Shown in pieces: positions 7,049 through 14,378 of a DNA stretch of 14,378 nt. The notes beneath the pieces are model-generated. The model did no database searches. It saw only the letters and a list, made by a program, of their open reading frames with translations, and was not told where the DNA came from. The position numbers and the translations under genes are program-made. This DNA comes from Pseudobdellovibrionaceae bacterium (GTDB lineage Bacteria > Bdellovibrionota > Bdellovibrionia > Bdellovibrionales > Bdellovibrionaceae): the NCBI GenBank assembly GCA_947374445.1, contig CANCBY010000044.1, positions 1-14,378 of the forward strand. Direction: 5' to 3'. Numbering within the stretch: the first letter of the stretch is position 1; each line of letters starts with the position of its first letter.

Positions 7049-7417
7049 ATGTCATTAACTAACGAACAGCTCGCAACTGAGCTTTCTGGTAAAACAGTTC
7101 TCGAGATCGCAGAACTAGTAAAAATGTTGGAAGAAAAATGGGGAGTTTCTGCGGCAGCTCCTGTAATGATGGCTGGCGCGGCTGCGGGCCCTGCAGCTGA
7201 AGAAAAAACAGCTTTCGACATCATCCTAATGGATGCTGGCGCTAACAAGATCAATGTCATCAAAGAAGTACGTGCTTTGACTGGTTTGGGTCTTGCTGAA
7301 GCTAAAGCTCTAGTTGAAGCCGGCGGAAAAGCCGTAAAAGAAGGCGCAACTAAAGAAGACGCAGAAAAAATCAAGAAAGCTCTTGAAGCTGCGGGCGCTA
7401 AGGTACAAGTTAAGTAA
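7049..7417 (+). CDS. rplL: 50S ribosomal protein L7/L12
   Basis: Multicopy stalk protein that recruits EF-Tu, EF-G, IF2 and RF3. At 122 residues it has the standard plan: N-terminal dimerisation domain (about 1-33), an Ala/Gly/Pro/Met-rich flexible hinge (34-52, SAAAPVMMAGAAAGPAA), and the C-terminal factor-binding domain (53-122) with KINVIKEVRALTGLGLAEAK and VEAGGKAVKEG. The ATG is preceded by a T-run and a strong GGAGG (7038-7042), which fits its need for several copies per ribosome. Confidence 0.99.
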   Translation: MSLTNEQLATELSGKTVLEIAELVKMLEEKWGVSAAAPVMMAGAAAGPAAEEKTAFDIILMDAGANKINVIKEVRALTGLGLAEAKALVEAGGKAVKEGATKEDAEKIKKALEAAGAKVQVK

Positions 7418-7426
7418 TTGTTTTTA

Positions 7427-7456
7427 TTTGAGAGCTTCTTAACCGAGGCTCTCAAA
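7427..7456 (+). promoter_or_regulatory. 12-bp hairpin after rplL, likely RNA-processing or attenuation element
   Basis: TTTGAGAGCTTC (7427-7438) pairs with GAGGCTCTCAAA (7445-7456), one G-U, loop TTAACC. It starts ten bases after the rplL stop codon. No T-run follows on the + strand, so it is more likely an RNase or stability element than a terminator. E. coli has an attenuator and an RNase III site in the same gap. Confidence 0.5.
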
Positions 7457-7515
7457 ACTATATTATAAAGGTTTTTGGAGCTTTCCTTAAAAACTGCCCC
7501 ATCCGTGAGGTCTAA

Positions 7516-7550
7516 TCGAACTTCCTCCGCTCAAAGAGTTCGAATTTTTT
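7516..7550 (+). terminator. First terminator-like hairpin in the rpoB leader (attenuator candidate)
   Basis: TCGAACT (7516-7522) pairs with AGTTCGA (7537-7543), and six T (7545-7550) follow almost at once. The 7-bp stem with three GC pairs and a 14-base loop is weak, so partial readthrough into rpoB is expected. Confidence 0.5.
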
Positions 7551-7555
7551 ATTGG

Positions 7556-7590
7556 CGTGAACATTGTTGTGTTCACGTTTTGTGATTTTT
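7556..7590 (+). terminator. Second terminator-like hairpin in the rpoB leader (attenuator candidate)
   Basis: CGTGAACA (7556-7563) pairs with TGTTCACG (7570-7577), extendable by two G-U pairs; loop TTGTTG. TTTTGTGATTTTT follows directly. This is the best intrinsic-terminator shape in the window, only 24 bases before the rpoB start, with no new promoter clearly visible after it. Confidence 0.6.
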
Positions 7591-7613
7591 AATGACTCGA
7601 CGGAAGGAAAAGA

Positions 7614-10600
7614 ATGGGACTCACTCCTGTTACAGCTTCAAATCTTCGCATTCGTAAGTCTTTTGCAAAAAACAAACAGGTCATCGACATTCCTAACTTA
7701 ATTGAACTTCAAAAAAGTTCATATGAGGCCTTTTTGCAAAAAGAGATGGACCCAGATCGCCGTGGCGAATTGGGACTTAACGGTGTTTTTAAATCAGTAT
7801 TTCCAATCTCTGATTTTAACAATACAGCCTCTCTAGAGTTTGTTTCATACACTCTTGAGCCAGCAAAATACGATGTAGACGAGTGTCGTCAGCGCGGAAT
7901 GACTTTCGCTGCTCCTATCAAGGTGACACTTCGCTTGATCGTTTTTGACGTGGACGAAGAGACCGAAGCGCGATCTATCCGTGACGTTAAAGAGCAAGAA
8001 GTTTACCTTGGTGAAATTCCTCTTATGACTGCCAACGGGTCATTTATTATTAATGGTACTGAGCGGGTTGTGGTTTCTCAGTTGCACCGTTCTCCGGGTG
8101 TATTTTTTGATCATGACGGTGGTAAAAACAACGCCTCTGGCAAGCTAATCTACAACGCAAGGGTTATTCCTTACCGTGGATCTTGGCTTGATGCTGAGTT
8201 CGATCAAAAAGATCTTATCCACGTGCGTATCGACAGACGTCGTAAATTTCCTGTGACGATTGTGTTGAGGGCATTGGGTTACAATGTTGAACAACTTCTC
8301 GAGTATTTTTATGATCTTGATGAAGTTTATATTAAATCTAAAAAATTATTCCGCAAATTGGACATCGAAAGAATGTCTGGTCAACGTGCGATCGCTGACA
8401 TCATCGATCCTAAATCAGGAGAGGTGCTGGTCAAATCTGGCCGTCGTATCACTCGTGCTATCGTTAAAAAAGTTCAGCAACTTGATCTCAAGGAGATTGA
8501 AGTTACTCCTGAGGATCTTGAAGGCAAGATTTTGGCTAAGCCTCTTATTGATGAGAGCACGGGCGAAATCATTGCTGATGCCAATGGCGAGTTGACCAAA
8601 GATATCGTTGCTAAGTCTCTCGAAGCTGGAATCGATAAGTTTCATCTTATCTTCTTTGATGGTTTGTCAGTTGGACCTTATCTTCGTAACACTTTGCTAG
8701 TTGATAAAGTGAACAACAAAGAAGAAGCGTTGATTAAAATTTATCAACATCTTCGTCCTGGTGAGCCTCCAACATTAGAGGCAGCTACGAATTTCTTTCA
8801 CCGACTATTTTTCGACCCTGAGACTTATGATTTATCAGAAGTTGGTCGTATTAAAATTAATCATCGATTCAGCATCCCTATGGATGAGTGCCCACCTGAG
8901 CACAGAACGTTAACTAACAAAGACATCCTTTCGACGATCAAAACTTTGATCGATCTTAAAAATGGACGCGGTCAAGTTGATGATATCGATCACTTAGGAA
9001 ATCGTCGTGTTCGTTCCGTAGGAGAGCTTCTTGAAAATCAATACCGAATTGGTTTGGTTCGAATGGAGCGCGCTATTCGTGAGCGAATGAGCTTGCAGGA
9101 CGTTGAGACAATGATGCCTCATGATCTTGTGAACGCAAAACCTGTTAATGCTGTTGTAAAAGAGTTTTTCGGAGCTTCTCAGTTGTCTCAGTTCATGGAT
9201 CAAACAAATCCACTTTCTGAAATCACTCATAAGCGTCGTTTGTCTGCCCTTGGACCCGGCGGTTTGACTCGTGACCGTGCAGGTTTCGAAGTTCGTGACG
9301 TACATCCAACGCATTATGGTCGTATTTGTCCGATTGAAACTCCAGAGGGACCAAATATCGGTTTGATCGCATCATTGGCGACATACGCTCGAATCAATCA
9401 TTATGGATTCATTGAAACGCCTTATCGTAAAGTAGATCATGGAAATATTTCTTCTCAGATCACCTATATGTCTGCACTCGAAGAGGCCGATCACCATATT
9501 GCTCAAGCGAATAAAGATGCTTCAAAAACTGTTAATACAGACACTTCGGTTGTTCGTGTAAACGGTGAATATGAGATCGTTGATAAAGACAAAATCTCTC
9601 TGATGGACGTGTCTCCTTCTCAACTAGTTTCGATTGCAGCGTCTTTGATTCCATTTTTGGAGCATGATGATGCCAATCGCGCCTTGATGGGCTCGAACAT
9701 GCAACGTCAGGCCGTTCCTTTGCTTCGCTCTCGCGCTCCATTGGTGGGCACGGGTGTTGAACGTCTTGTGGCTCGTGACTCTGGAACATCCGTTGTCGCG
9801 ACAAATGACGGCATTGTTGAAGAAGTTGATGCTTCCAGGATTGTAATTCGTCGTCTTGCTAAGGGCGGAGAGCTCGGAGCAAACGTTGATATCTACAACC
9901 TGACTAAATATCAGCGAACAAATCAAAATACCTGCTTCAATCAAAAACCAATCGTTAATATCGGCGATCGTGTTTCTAGATTTGATATCATCGCAGATGG
10001 TCCTTCGACTGAGCTTGGTGAGTTGGCGTTGGGACAAAATATCCTAGTCGCCTTCACTCCTTGGCAGGGTTACAATTTCGAGGATTCTATTTTGATTTCT
10101 GAGCGTCTTTTAAAAGACGACACTTACACTTCAATCCATATCGAAGAGTTTGAGTGTGTTGCCAGAGATACAAAACTAGGAAAAGAAGAGATCTCTCGTG
10201 ATATCGCCAACGTTGGCGAAGAAGCTCTTAAAGATCTAGATTCTTCAGGAATTATCCGCATCGGTGCAGAAGTTAAGCCGGGCTATATCCTTGTTGGTAA
10301 AGTCACTCCAAAGGGCGAAACACAGCTTTCTCCTGAAGAAAAACTTTTGCGAGCTATCTTCGGTGAAAAAGCCGGCGATGTTCGTGATACGTCACTTCGT
10401 GTTCCATCAGGTGTTTATGGAACTGTAATTGATGCTCAAGTTTACTCTCGTGAAGGTGCTGATCGTGATGAGCGATTGGCTCTGATTATCGAAGAGAAAC
10501 GTAAAAAATTAGAAAAAGATCTTTCAGTTGAACAAAACGTTATTAAAAATAATGCTATTGGAAAGCTAAAAGACATTCTGGTTGGTAAAAAGACAACTGG

Positions 10601-11816
10601 TGTTTTGTTGAACGAAGATGGAAGCCAAAAGCTTCTTTCTAAAGGACAAGATATTACATCGGCTGATCTAGAGACAATTCCGTTCGAATTGTTGACGTAC
10701 ATTCCTTTGGATCAAGATCTTGAGTTCCAAGTGACCAAAATTTTGGATGGCGCTCGAAATCAATTGGATGCAGTAAAACTGGTTTTCAATGAAAAAATTG
10801 ATCGCTTAAGAAAAGGTGATGAACTTCCTCCTGGAGTTATCAAAATGGTTAAAGTTTACGTTGCTATCAAACGTAAGCTCCAAGTCGGTGATAAATTTGC
10901 CGGTCGCCATGGTAATAAGGGTGTGGTTTCAAAAGTACTACCAGCTGAAGACATGCCTTATCTTGCGGACGGAAGTCCCGTTGATATGGTTCTCAATCCG
11001 TTGGGCGTTCCTTCTCGTATGAACATTGGACAAATTCTAGAAGTTCATTTGGGCTGGGCTGCACATAATCTTGGTAAGCAAGTTTCTGCTCATCTAGATA
11101 AATGGAACTCTGAGAACGTTAAAAAAGATCTTAAACATATTTTTGCAGACTCAGAAATTTCAGAAAAGATTGATCAATCAGACGATGAATCTTTGAAGAA
11201 AATGGTCACTACAATGAAGCACGGCGTCCATGTTGGAACTCCTGTTTTCGACGGTGCTCGTGAATCTGATGTGAAAGACATGCTCACCAGAGCCAATGTT
11301 CCAACTAGTGGTCAATCAATTCTGTTTGATGGACGTACAGGGATTCCGTTTCAAAATCCTGTGACAGTTGGAATTATGTACATGCTCAAACTTCATCACT
11401 TAGTTGAAGAAAAGATCCATGCGCGTTCAATTGGACCTTATTCACTTGTTTCTCAGCAGCCTCTGGGTGGTAAAGCTCAGTTCGGTGGTCAAAGACTGGG
11501 AGAGATGGAAGTCTGGGCAATTGAGGCTTATGGTGCTGCTTACTCATTGCAAGAATTCTTGACTGTGAAGTCAGATGACGTGGCCGGAAGAACTCGCATG
11601 TACGAAAGTATCGTCAAGGGTGAGAATATTCTTGAGCCAGGTTTGCCAGAGTCCTTCAACGTTCTCGTGAAAGAACTTCAGTCTCTTGCTCTCAATATTG
11701 AGCTTAAAGAGTCTGATATCTTAACTGATGATGACGAAGAGCCTTTAGATAGTGGAATGGGTGATGCTGTTCCGTTATCAGTGAGCGGTCCAGGAGCAGG
11801 TGACCAGTCTCATTAA
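7614..11816 (+). CDS. rpoB: DNA-directed RNA polymerase subunit beta
   Basis: Second-largest catalytic subunit of RNA polymerase. It has 1400 residues, somewhat longer than the 1342 of E. coli. The rifampicin-pocket region FFGASQLSQFMDQTNPLSEI (518-537) is intact, with D529, H539 and S544 at the places of E. coli D516, H526 and S531, so no known resistance change is present. Also intact are TRDRAGFEVRDVHPTHYGR, ETPEGPNIGLI, the NFEDSILIS segment, GDKFAGRHGNKGVVSK and the C-terminal GGKAQFGGQRLGEMEVWA. After the usual end near LALNIEL there is an extra acidic, then Ser/Gly/Pro-rich tail of about 35 residues. GGAAGG (7602-7607) precedes the ATG. Expression is probably reduced relative to rplJL by the hairpins upstream. 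Confidence 0.99.
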   Translation: MGLTPVTASNLRIRKSFAKNKQVIDIPNLIELQKSSYEAFLQKEMDPDRRGELGLNGVFKSVFPISDFNNTASLEFVSYTLEPAKYDVDECRQRGMTFAAPIKVTLRLIVFDVDEETEARSIRDVKEQEVYLGEIPLMTANGSFIINGTERVVVSQLHRSPGVFFDHDGGKNNASGKLIYNARVIPYRGSWLDAEFDQKDLIHVRIDRRRKFPVTIVLRALGYNVEQLLEYFYDLDEVYIKSKKLFRKLDIERMSGQRAIADIIDPKSGEVLVKSGRRITRAIVKKVQQLDLKEIEVTPEDLEGKILAKPLIDESTGEIIADANGELTKDIVAKSLEAGIDKFHLIFFDGLSVGPYLRNTLLVDKVNNKEEALIKIYQHLRPGEPPTLEAATNFFHRLFFDPETYDLSEVGRIKINHRFSIPMDECPPEHRTLTNKDILSTIKTLIDLKNGRGQVDDIDHLGNRRVRSVGELLENQYRIGLVRMERAIRERMSLQDVETMMPHDLVNAKPVNAVVKEFFGASQLSQFMDQTNPLSEITHKRRLSALGPGGLTRDRAGFEVRDVHPTHYGRICPIETPEGPNIGLIASLATYARINHYGFIETPYRKVDHGNISSQITYMSALEEADHHIAQANKDASKTVNTDTSVVRVNGEYEIVDKDKISLMDVSPSQLVSIAASLIPFLEHDDANRALMGSNMQRQAVPLLRSRAPLVGTGVERLVARDSGTSVVATNDGIVEEVDASRIVIRRLAKGGELGANVDIYNLTKYQRTNQNTCFNQKPIVNIGDRVSRFDIIADGPSTELGELALGQNILVAFTPWQGYNFEDSILISERLLKDDTYTSIHIEEFECVARDTKLGKEEISRDIANVGEEALKDLDSSGIIRIGAEVKPGYILVGKVTPKGETQLSPEEKLLRAIFGEKAGDVRDTSLRVPSGVYGTVIDAQVYSREGADRDERLALIIEEKRKKLEKDLSVEQNVIKNNAIGKLKDILVGKKTTGVLLNEDGSQKLLSKGQDITSADLETIPFELLTYIPLDQDLEFQVTKILDGARNQLDAVKLVFNEKIDRLRKGDELPPGVIKMVKVYVAIKRKLQVGDKFAGRHGNKGVVSKVLPAEDMPYLADGSPVDMVLNPLGVPSRMNIGQILEVHLGWAAHNLGKQVSAHLDKWNSENVKKDLKHIFADSEISEKIDQSDDESLKKMVTTMKHGVHVGTPVFDGARESDVKDMLTRANVPTSGQSILFDGRTGIPFQNPVTVGIMYMLKLHHLVEEKIHARSIGPYSLVSQQPLGGKAQFGGQRLGEMEVWAIEAYGAAYSLQEFLTVKSDDVAGRTRMYESIVKGENILEPGLPESFNVLVKELQSLALNIELKESDILTDDDEEPLDSGMGDAVPLSVSGPGAGDQSH

Positions 11817-11871
11817 GCTATTTGGGCTTGATGGACTGTGTTTAGATGGGTTTTGAATTTAAAAGATAAAC

Positions 11872-11877
11872 AAGGAG
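11872..11877 (+). promoter_or_regulatory. Ribosome binding site that fixes the TTG start of rpoC
   Basis: AAGGAG lies six bases before TTG 11884. No in-frame ATG or GTG occurs near the expected N-terminus, so the strong site and spacing decide the start. Confidence 0.8.
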
Positions 11878-11883
11878 TACGCC

Positions 11884-14378
11884 TTGAGAGATTTATTGAA
11901 CTTTTTTGACAAACCAAAAGATCCATTGTCATTCGACGCCGTTAGGGTGTCGTTGGCATCACCTGAAATGATTCGGGAATGGTCTTTTGGTGAAGTAAAA
12001 AAACCAGAAACAATTAATTATAGAACATTTAAGCCCGAGCGTGAGGGTCTTTTTTGTGCCAAAATCTTTGGACCAATCAAGGACTACGAATGTCTCTGCG
12101 GCAAATACAAGCGGATGAAATACCGTGGCGTCATTTGTGAAAAATGCGGTGTTGAGGTCACTCAATCTAAGGTTCGACGTGAACGTCTAGGGCATATTGA
12201 GCTTGCGACTCCAGTGGCGCACATTTGGTTTTTGCGCTCGTTGCCTTCTAGAATTGGTAACCTTTTAAATCTTTCTTTGAAAGAAGTTGAAAAGGTTCTT
12301 TACTGCGAAGCTTATGTCGTCATTGATCCAATGGAGACAGACCTCGAAGAGGGCGGAGTTCTAACTGAAGAGGGCTATCAAGAAGCTCTTAATAAGTTTG
12401 GTCCAAACTTTAAAGCTGGTATGGGCGGCGAGTCCGTTCGTGAGCTCCTTCGTAAAATCGATCCAGAGTATCTATCTCGCAAATTGCGGATGGATATCAA
12501 AGAGACCAAATCTGAGGCTCAAATTAAGAAGCTGACTAAGCGTCTTAAGGTTGTTGAGGCATTTAAAAATTCGATCAATAAGACCGAATGGATGATGCTT
12601 GAGGCATTACCGGTTTTGCCTCCTGATTTGCGTCCTCTCGTGCCACTTGATGGTGGCCGATTTGCGACGTCAGATCTAAATGATCTTTACCGTCGAGTGA
12701 TCAATCGTAATAACCGTTTAAAACGTCTTCAGGAGCTTAATGCTCCAGATATTATCATCCGAAATGAAAAACGGATGTTGCAAGAAGCGGTTGACGCTCT
12801 CTTGGATAATGGTCGACGTGGCAAAACGTTCACAGGCCCTAACAAACGTCCTCTTCGTTCTTTGAGCGATATGCTTAAGGGTAAGCAAGGTCGATTTCGT
12901 CAAAATCTTCTCGGAAAGCGCGTTGATTACTCGGGTCGTTCGGTTATTACCGTTGGTCCAACTCTAAAGTTGCATCAGTGCGGTCTTCCTAAAAAAATGG
13001 CTTTGGAGTTATTCAAACCCTTTGTTTACAACAAGCTCGAAGAAAAAGGTTTCGCTACAACGATCAAACAAGCTAAAAAGCTCGTTGATCAAGAAACTGT
13101 TGAGGTTTGGGATATTCTTTCTGATGTAGTTAAAGAGCATCCGGTTCTTTTGAATCGTGCTCCAACTCTTCACAGACTAGGAATTCAAGCTTTCGAACCA
13201 GTTCTTCATGAAGGTAAAGCGATTCAGCTTCATCCTTTGGTTTGTACCGCATTCAATGCTGACTTTGACGGAGATCAAATGGCGGTGCACGTGCCATTAT
13301 CAGTTGAGGCACAGGTCGAAGCTCGAGTACTTATGATGTCGACAAATAATATTTTGTCTCCTGCCAACGGAAAGCCAATTATCAATCCATCTCAAGATAT
13401 CGTTCTTGGAATGTACTGGCTGACTCGAAACCGTCTTGGCGCTAAAGGTGCTGGCAAAATTTTCGCATCAGTCATTGAAGCACAATATGCATACGAGCAA
13501 GGCCTTATCGATTTGCAGGCTTCTTGCAAGGTTCGAATTCATGGCAAAATCCGCGAAACAACTGTAGGTCGCGCAATTTTGTCTGATATCGTGCCGAAAG
13601 AGGTTCCGTTTGAAGAAGCAAACGTAACTATGAACAAAAAACAAATCGCTGCACTTATCGATAAGACTTTCCGTCTTGCGGGAGCAAAAGCGACTTGTAT
13701 CTTGGCCGATAAGATCATGGAGTACGGATTTAAATATTCTACTATCGCCGGTCTTTCGATCTGTCTTGATGACATGGTTATCCCAGCCAATAAAGTTAAG
13801 TTTATCGGCGACGCCGAAAAGCAAGTATCTGAAATTCAACAGCAGTATGACGAAGGTCTTATTACTGATGGTGAGCGATACAATAAAGTTGTGGATATTT
13901 GGGCGCAGACTGCAGACAAAGTTGCCAAAGAGATGATGGGGCAAATTGAAAAACAAAAATTTCAAGTTGATGGTAAAGAAGTAACTGGCCCATCATTCAA
14001 TCCTATCTTCATTATGGCTGACTCTGGTGCGCGGGGTTCTGCTTCTCAGATTCGTCAATTAGGTGGTATGCGTGGTTTGATGGCAAAACCATCAGGCGAA
14101 ATTATCGAAACGCCAATTACAGCCAATTTCCGTGAAGGACTTACCGTCATTCAATACTTTATTTCGACTCATGGGGCTCGTAAAGGTTTGGCGGATACAG
14201 CTCTTAAAACTGCAAACTCAGGATATCTAACTCGTCGATTGGTCGACGTTGCTCAAGACGTTATCGTGAGCGAGCATGACTGCGGAACAACAGATGGTCT
14301 TGAAATCACTCCTCTTTACGAGGGGGGTGAGATTATTCAGCCGCTCAGTGACAGAATTTTGGGCCGTGTTGCCCTTAA
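11884..14378 (+). CDS. rpoC: DNA-directed RNA polymerase subunit beta' (3' end beyond window)
   Basis: Largest subunit of RNA polymerase, carrying the active site. The frame is open from a TTG start (protein begins M-R-D-L-L-N-F-F) through 831 codons to the window edge. The first zinc ribbon has cysteines at 70, 72, 85 and 88, the same numbers as in E. coli. Clamp, rudder and lid regions follow with GKRVDYSGRSVI. The catalytic NADFDGDQMAV has Mg-binding D460, D462 and D464, again numbered as in E. coli. The bridge-helix region GARGSASQIRQLGGMRGLM is present, and C800 corresponds to the first cysteine of the second zinc site. Trigger loop and C-terminus are missing because the window ends. It starts 67 bases after rpoB, with no terminator between. 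Confidence 0.98.
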   Translation, partial: MRDLLNFFDKPKDPLSFDAVRVSLASPEMIREWSFGEVKKPETINYRTFKPEREGLFCAKIFGPIKDYECLCGKYKRMKYRGVICEKCGVEVTQSKVRRERLGHIELATPVAHIWFLRSLPSRIGNLLNLSLKEVEKVLYCEAYVVIDPMETDLEEGGVLTEEGYQEALNKFGPNFKAGMGGESVRELLRKIDPEYLSRKLRMDIKETKSEAQIKKLTKRLKVVEAFKNSINKTEWMMLEALPVLPPDLRPLVPLDGGRFATSDLNDLYRRVINRNNRLKRLQELNAPDIIIRNEKRMLQEAVDALLDNGRRGKTFTGPNKRPLRSLSDMLKGKQGRFRQNLLGKRVDYSGRSVITVGPTLKLHQCGLPKKMALELFKPFVYNKLEEKGFATTIKQAKKLVDQETVEVWDILSDVVKEHPVLLNRAPTLHRLGIQAFEPVLHEGKAIQLHPLVCTAFNADFDGDQMAVHVPLSVEAQVEARVLMMSTNNILSPANGKPIINPSQDIVLGMYWLTRNRLGAKGAGKIFASVIEAQYAYEQGLIDLQASCKVRIHGKIRETTVGRAILSDIVPKEVPFEEANVTMNKKQIAALIDKTFRLAGAKATCILADKIMEYGFKYSTIAGLSICLDDMVIPANKVKFIGDAEKQVSEIQQQYDEGLITDGERYNKVVDIWAQTADKVAKEMMGQIEKQKFQVDGKEVTGPSFNPIFIMADSGARGSASQIRQLGGMRGLMAKPSGEIIETPITANFREGLTVIQYFISTHGARKGLADTALKTANSGYLTRRLVDVAQDVIVSEHDCGTTDGLEITPLYEGGEIIQPLSDRILGRVAL

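Noticed and set aside
7045..7455. A 136-residue frame opposite rplL
   Set aside because: Exact antisense of the Ala-rich L7/L12 gene; Ala/Ser richness follows from that and no start signal is convincing.
9132..9330. Possible rifampicin-resistance changes in RpoB
   Set aside because: The residues matching E. coli D516, H526 and S531 are unchanged, so no resistance call is made.
13468..13965. A 165-residue frame on the - strand inside rpoC
   Set aside because: Covers a strongly conserved part of beta' and has no recognisable domain or ribosome site.

Overview
The window is a piece of conserved bacterial chromosome centred on the translation/transcription super-operon: four tRNA genes, tuf, tRNA-Trp, secE, nusG, rplK, rplA, rplJ, rplL, rpoB and the first 60% of rpoC, all on the + strand. 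Upstream lie the 3' end of pyrF, a small secreted protein of unknown role and an rlmB-type 2'-O-methyltransferase. Base composition is moderately AT-rich. The style of the RNA polymerase subunits (1400-residue RpoB, proteobacterial layout) and the gene order recall the predatory Bdellovibrio group (Bdellovibrionota), but that assignment is from memory of the proteins and not from a search. There are no mobile elements, CRISPR arrays or phage genes.

Layout. 1-486: C-terminal part of OMP decarboxylase (pyrF). 598-1023: exported 141-residue protein with an ASH/choice-of-anchor-D-like beta domain. 1060-1088: perfect hairpin between convergent-free + strand genes. 1137-2057: SPOUT methyltransferase with an unusual Arg/Ser/Asp/Thr-rich tail made of 12-bp DNA repeats. 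2077-2105: good sigma70-type promoter. 2131-2635: tRNA-Thr(TGT), Tyr(GTA), Gly(TCC), Thr(GGT), the same order and anticodons as thrU-tyrU-glyT-thrT in front of tufB in E. coli. 2779-3969: EF-Tu. 4068-4144: tRNA-Trp(CCA), with no rpmG beside it. 4183-5107: secE-nusG. 5182-6318: rplK-rplA. 6319-6476: L10 leader. 6477-7417: rplJ-rplL. 7418-7613: a leader with at least three hairpins, two followed by T-tracts. 7614-11816: rpoB. 11884 to the end: rpoC from a TTG start.

The genes work together: the tRNAs and EF-Tu bring aminoacyl-tRNA to the ribosome, L11/L1/L10/L7-L12 form the two mobile stalks that recruit EF-Tu and EF-G, NusG joins the polymerase made by rpoB/rpoC, and SecE is the essential translocon subunit. 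The regulatory interest lies between the genes: a recognisable L10-type autoregulatory leader, a strong hairpin in front of rplK that is the only visible candidate for an L1 operator, and tandem attenuator-like hairpins that probably set the low polymerase-to-ribosomal-protein ratio. I found no evidence of a wholly new system; the parts most worth a second look are these intercistronic RNA structures, the repeat-built tail of RlmB and the orphan secreted protein.
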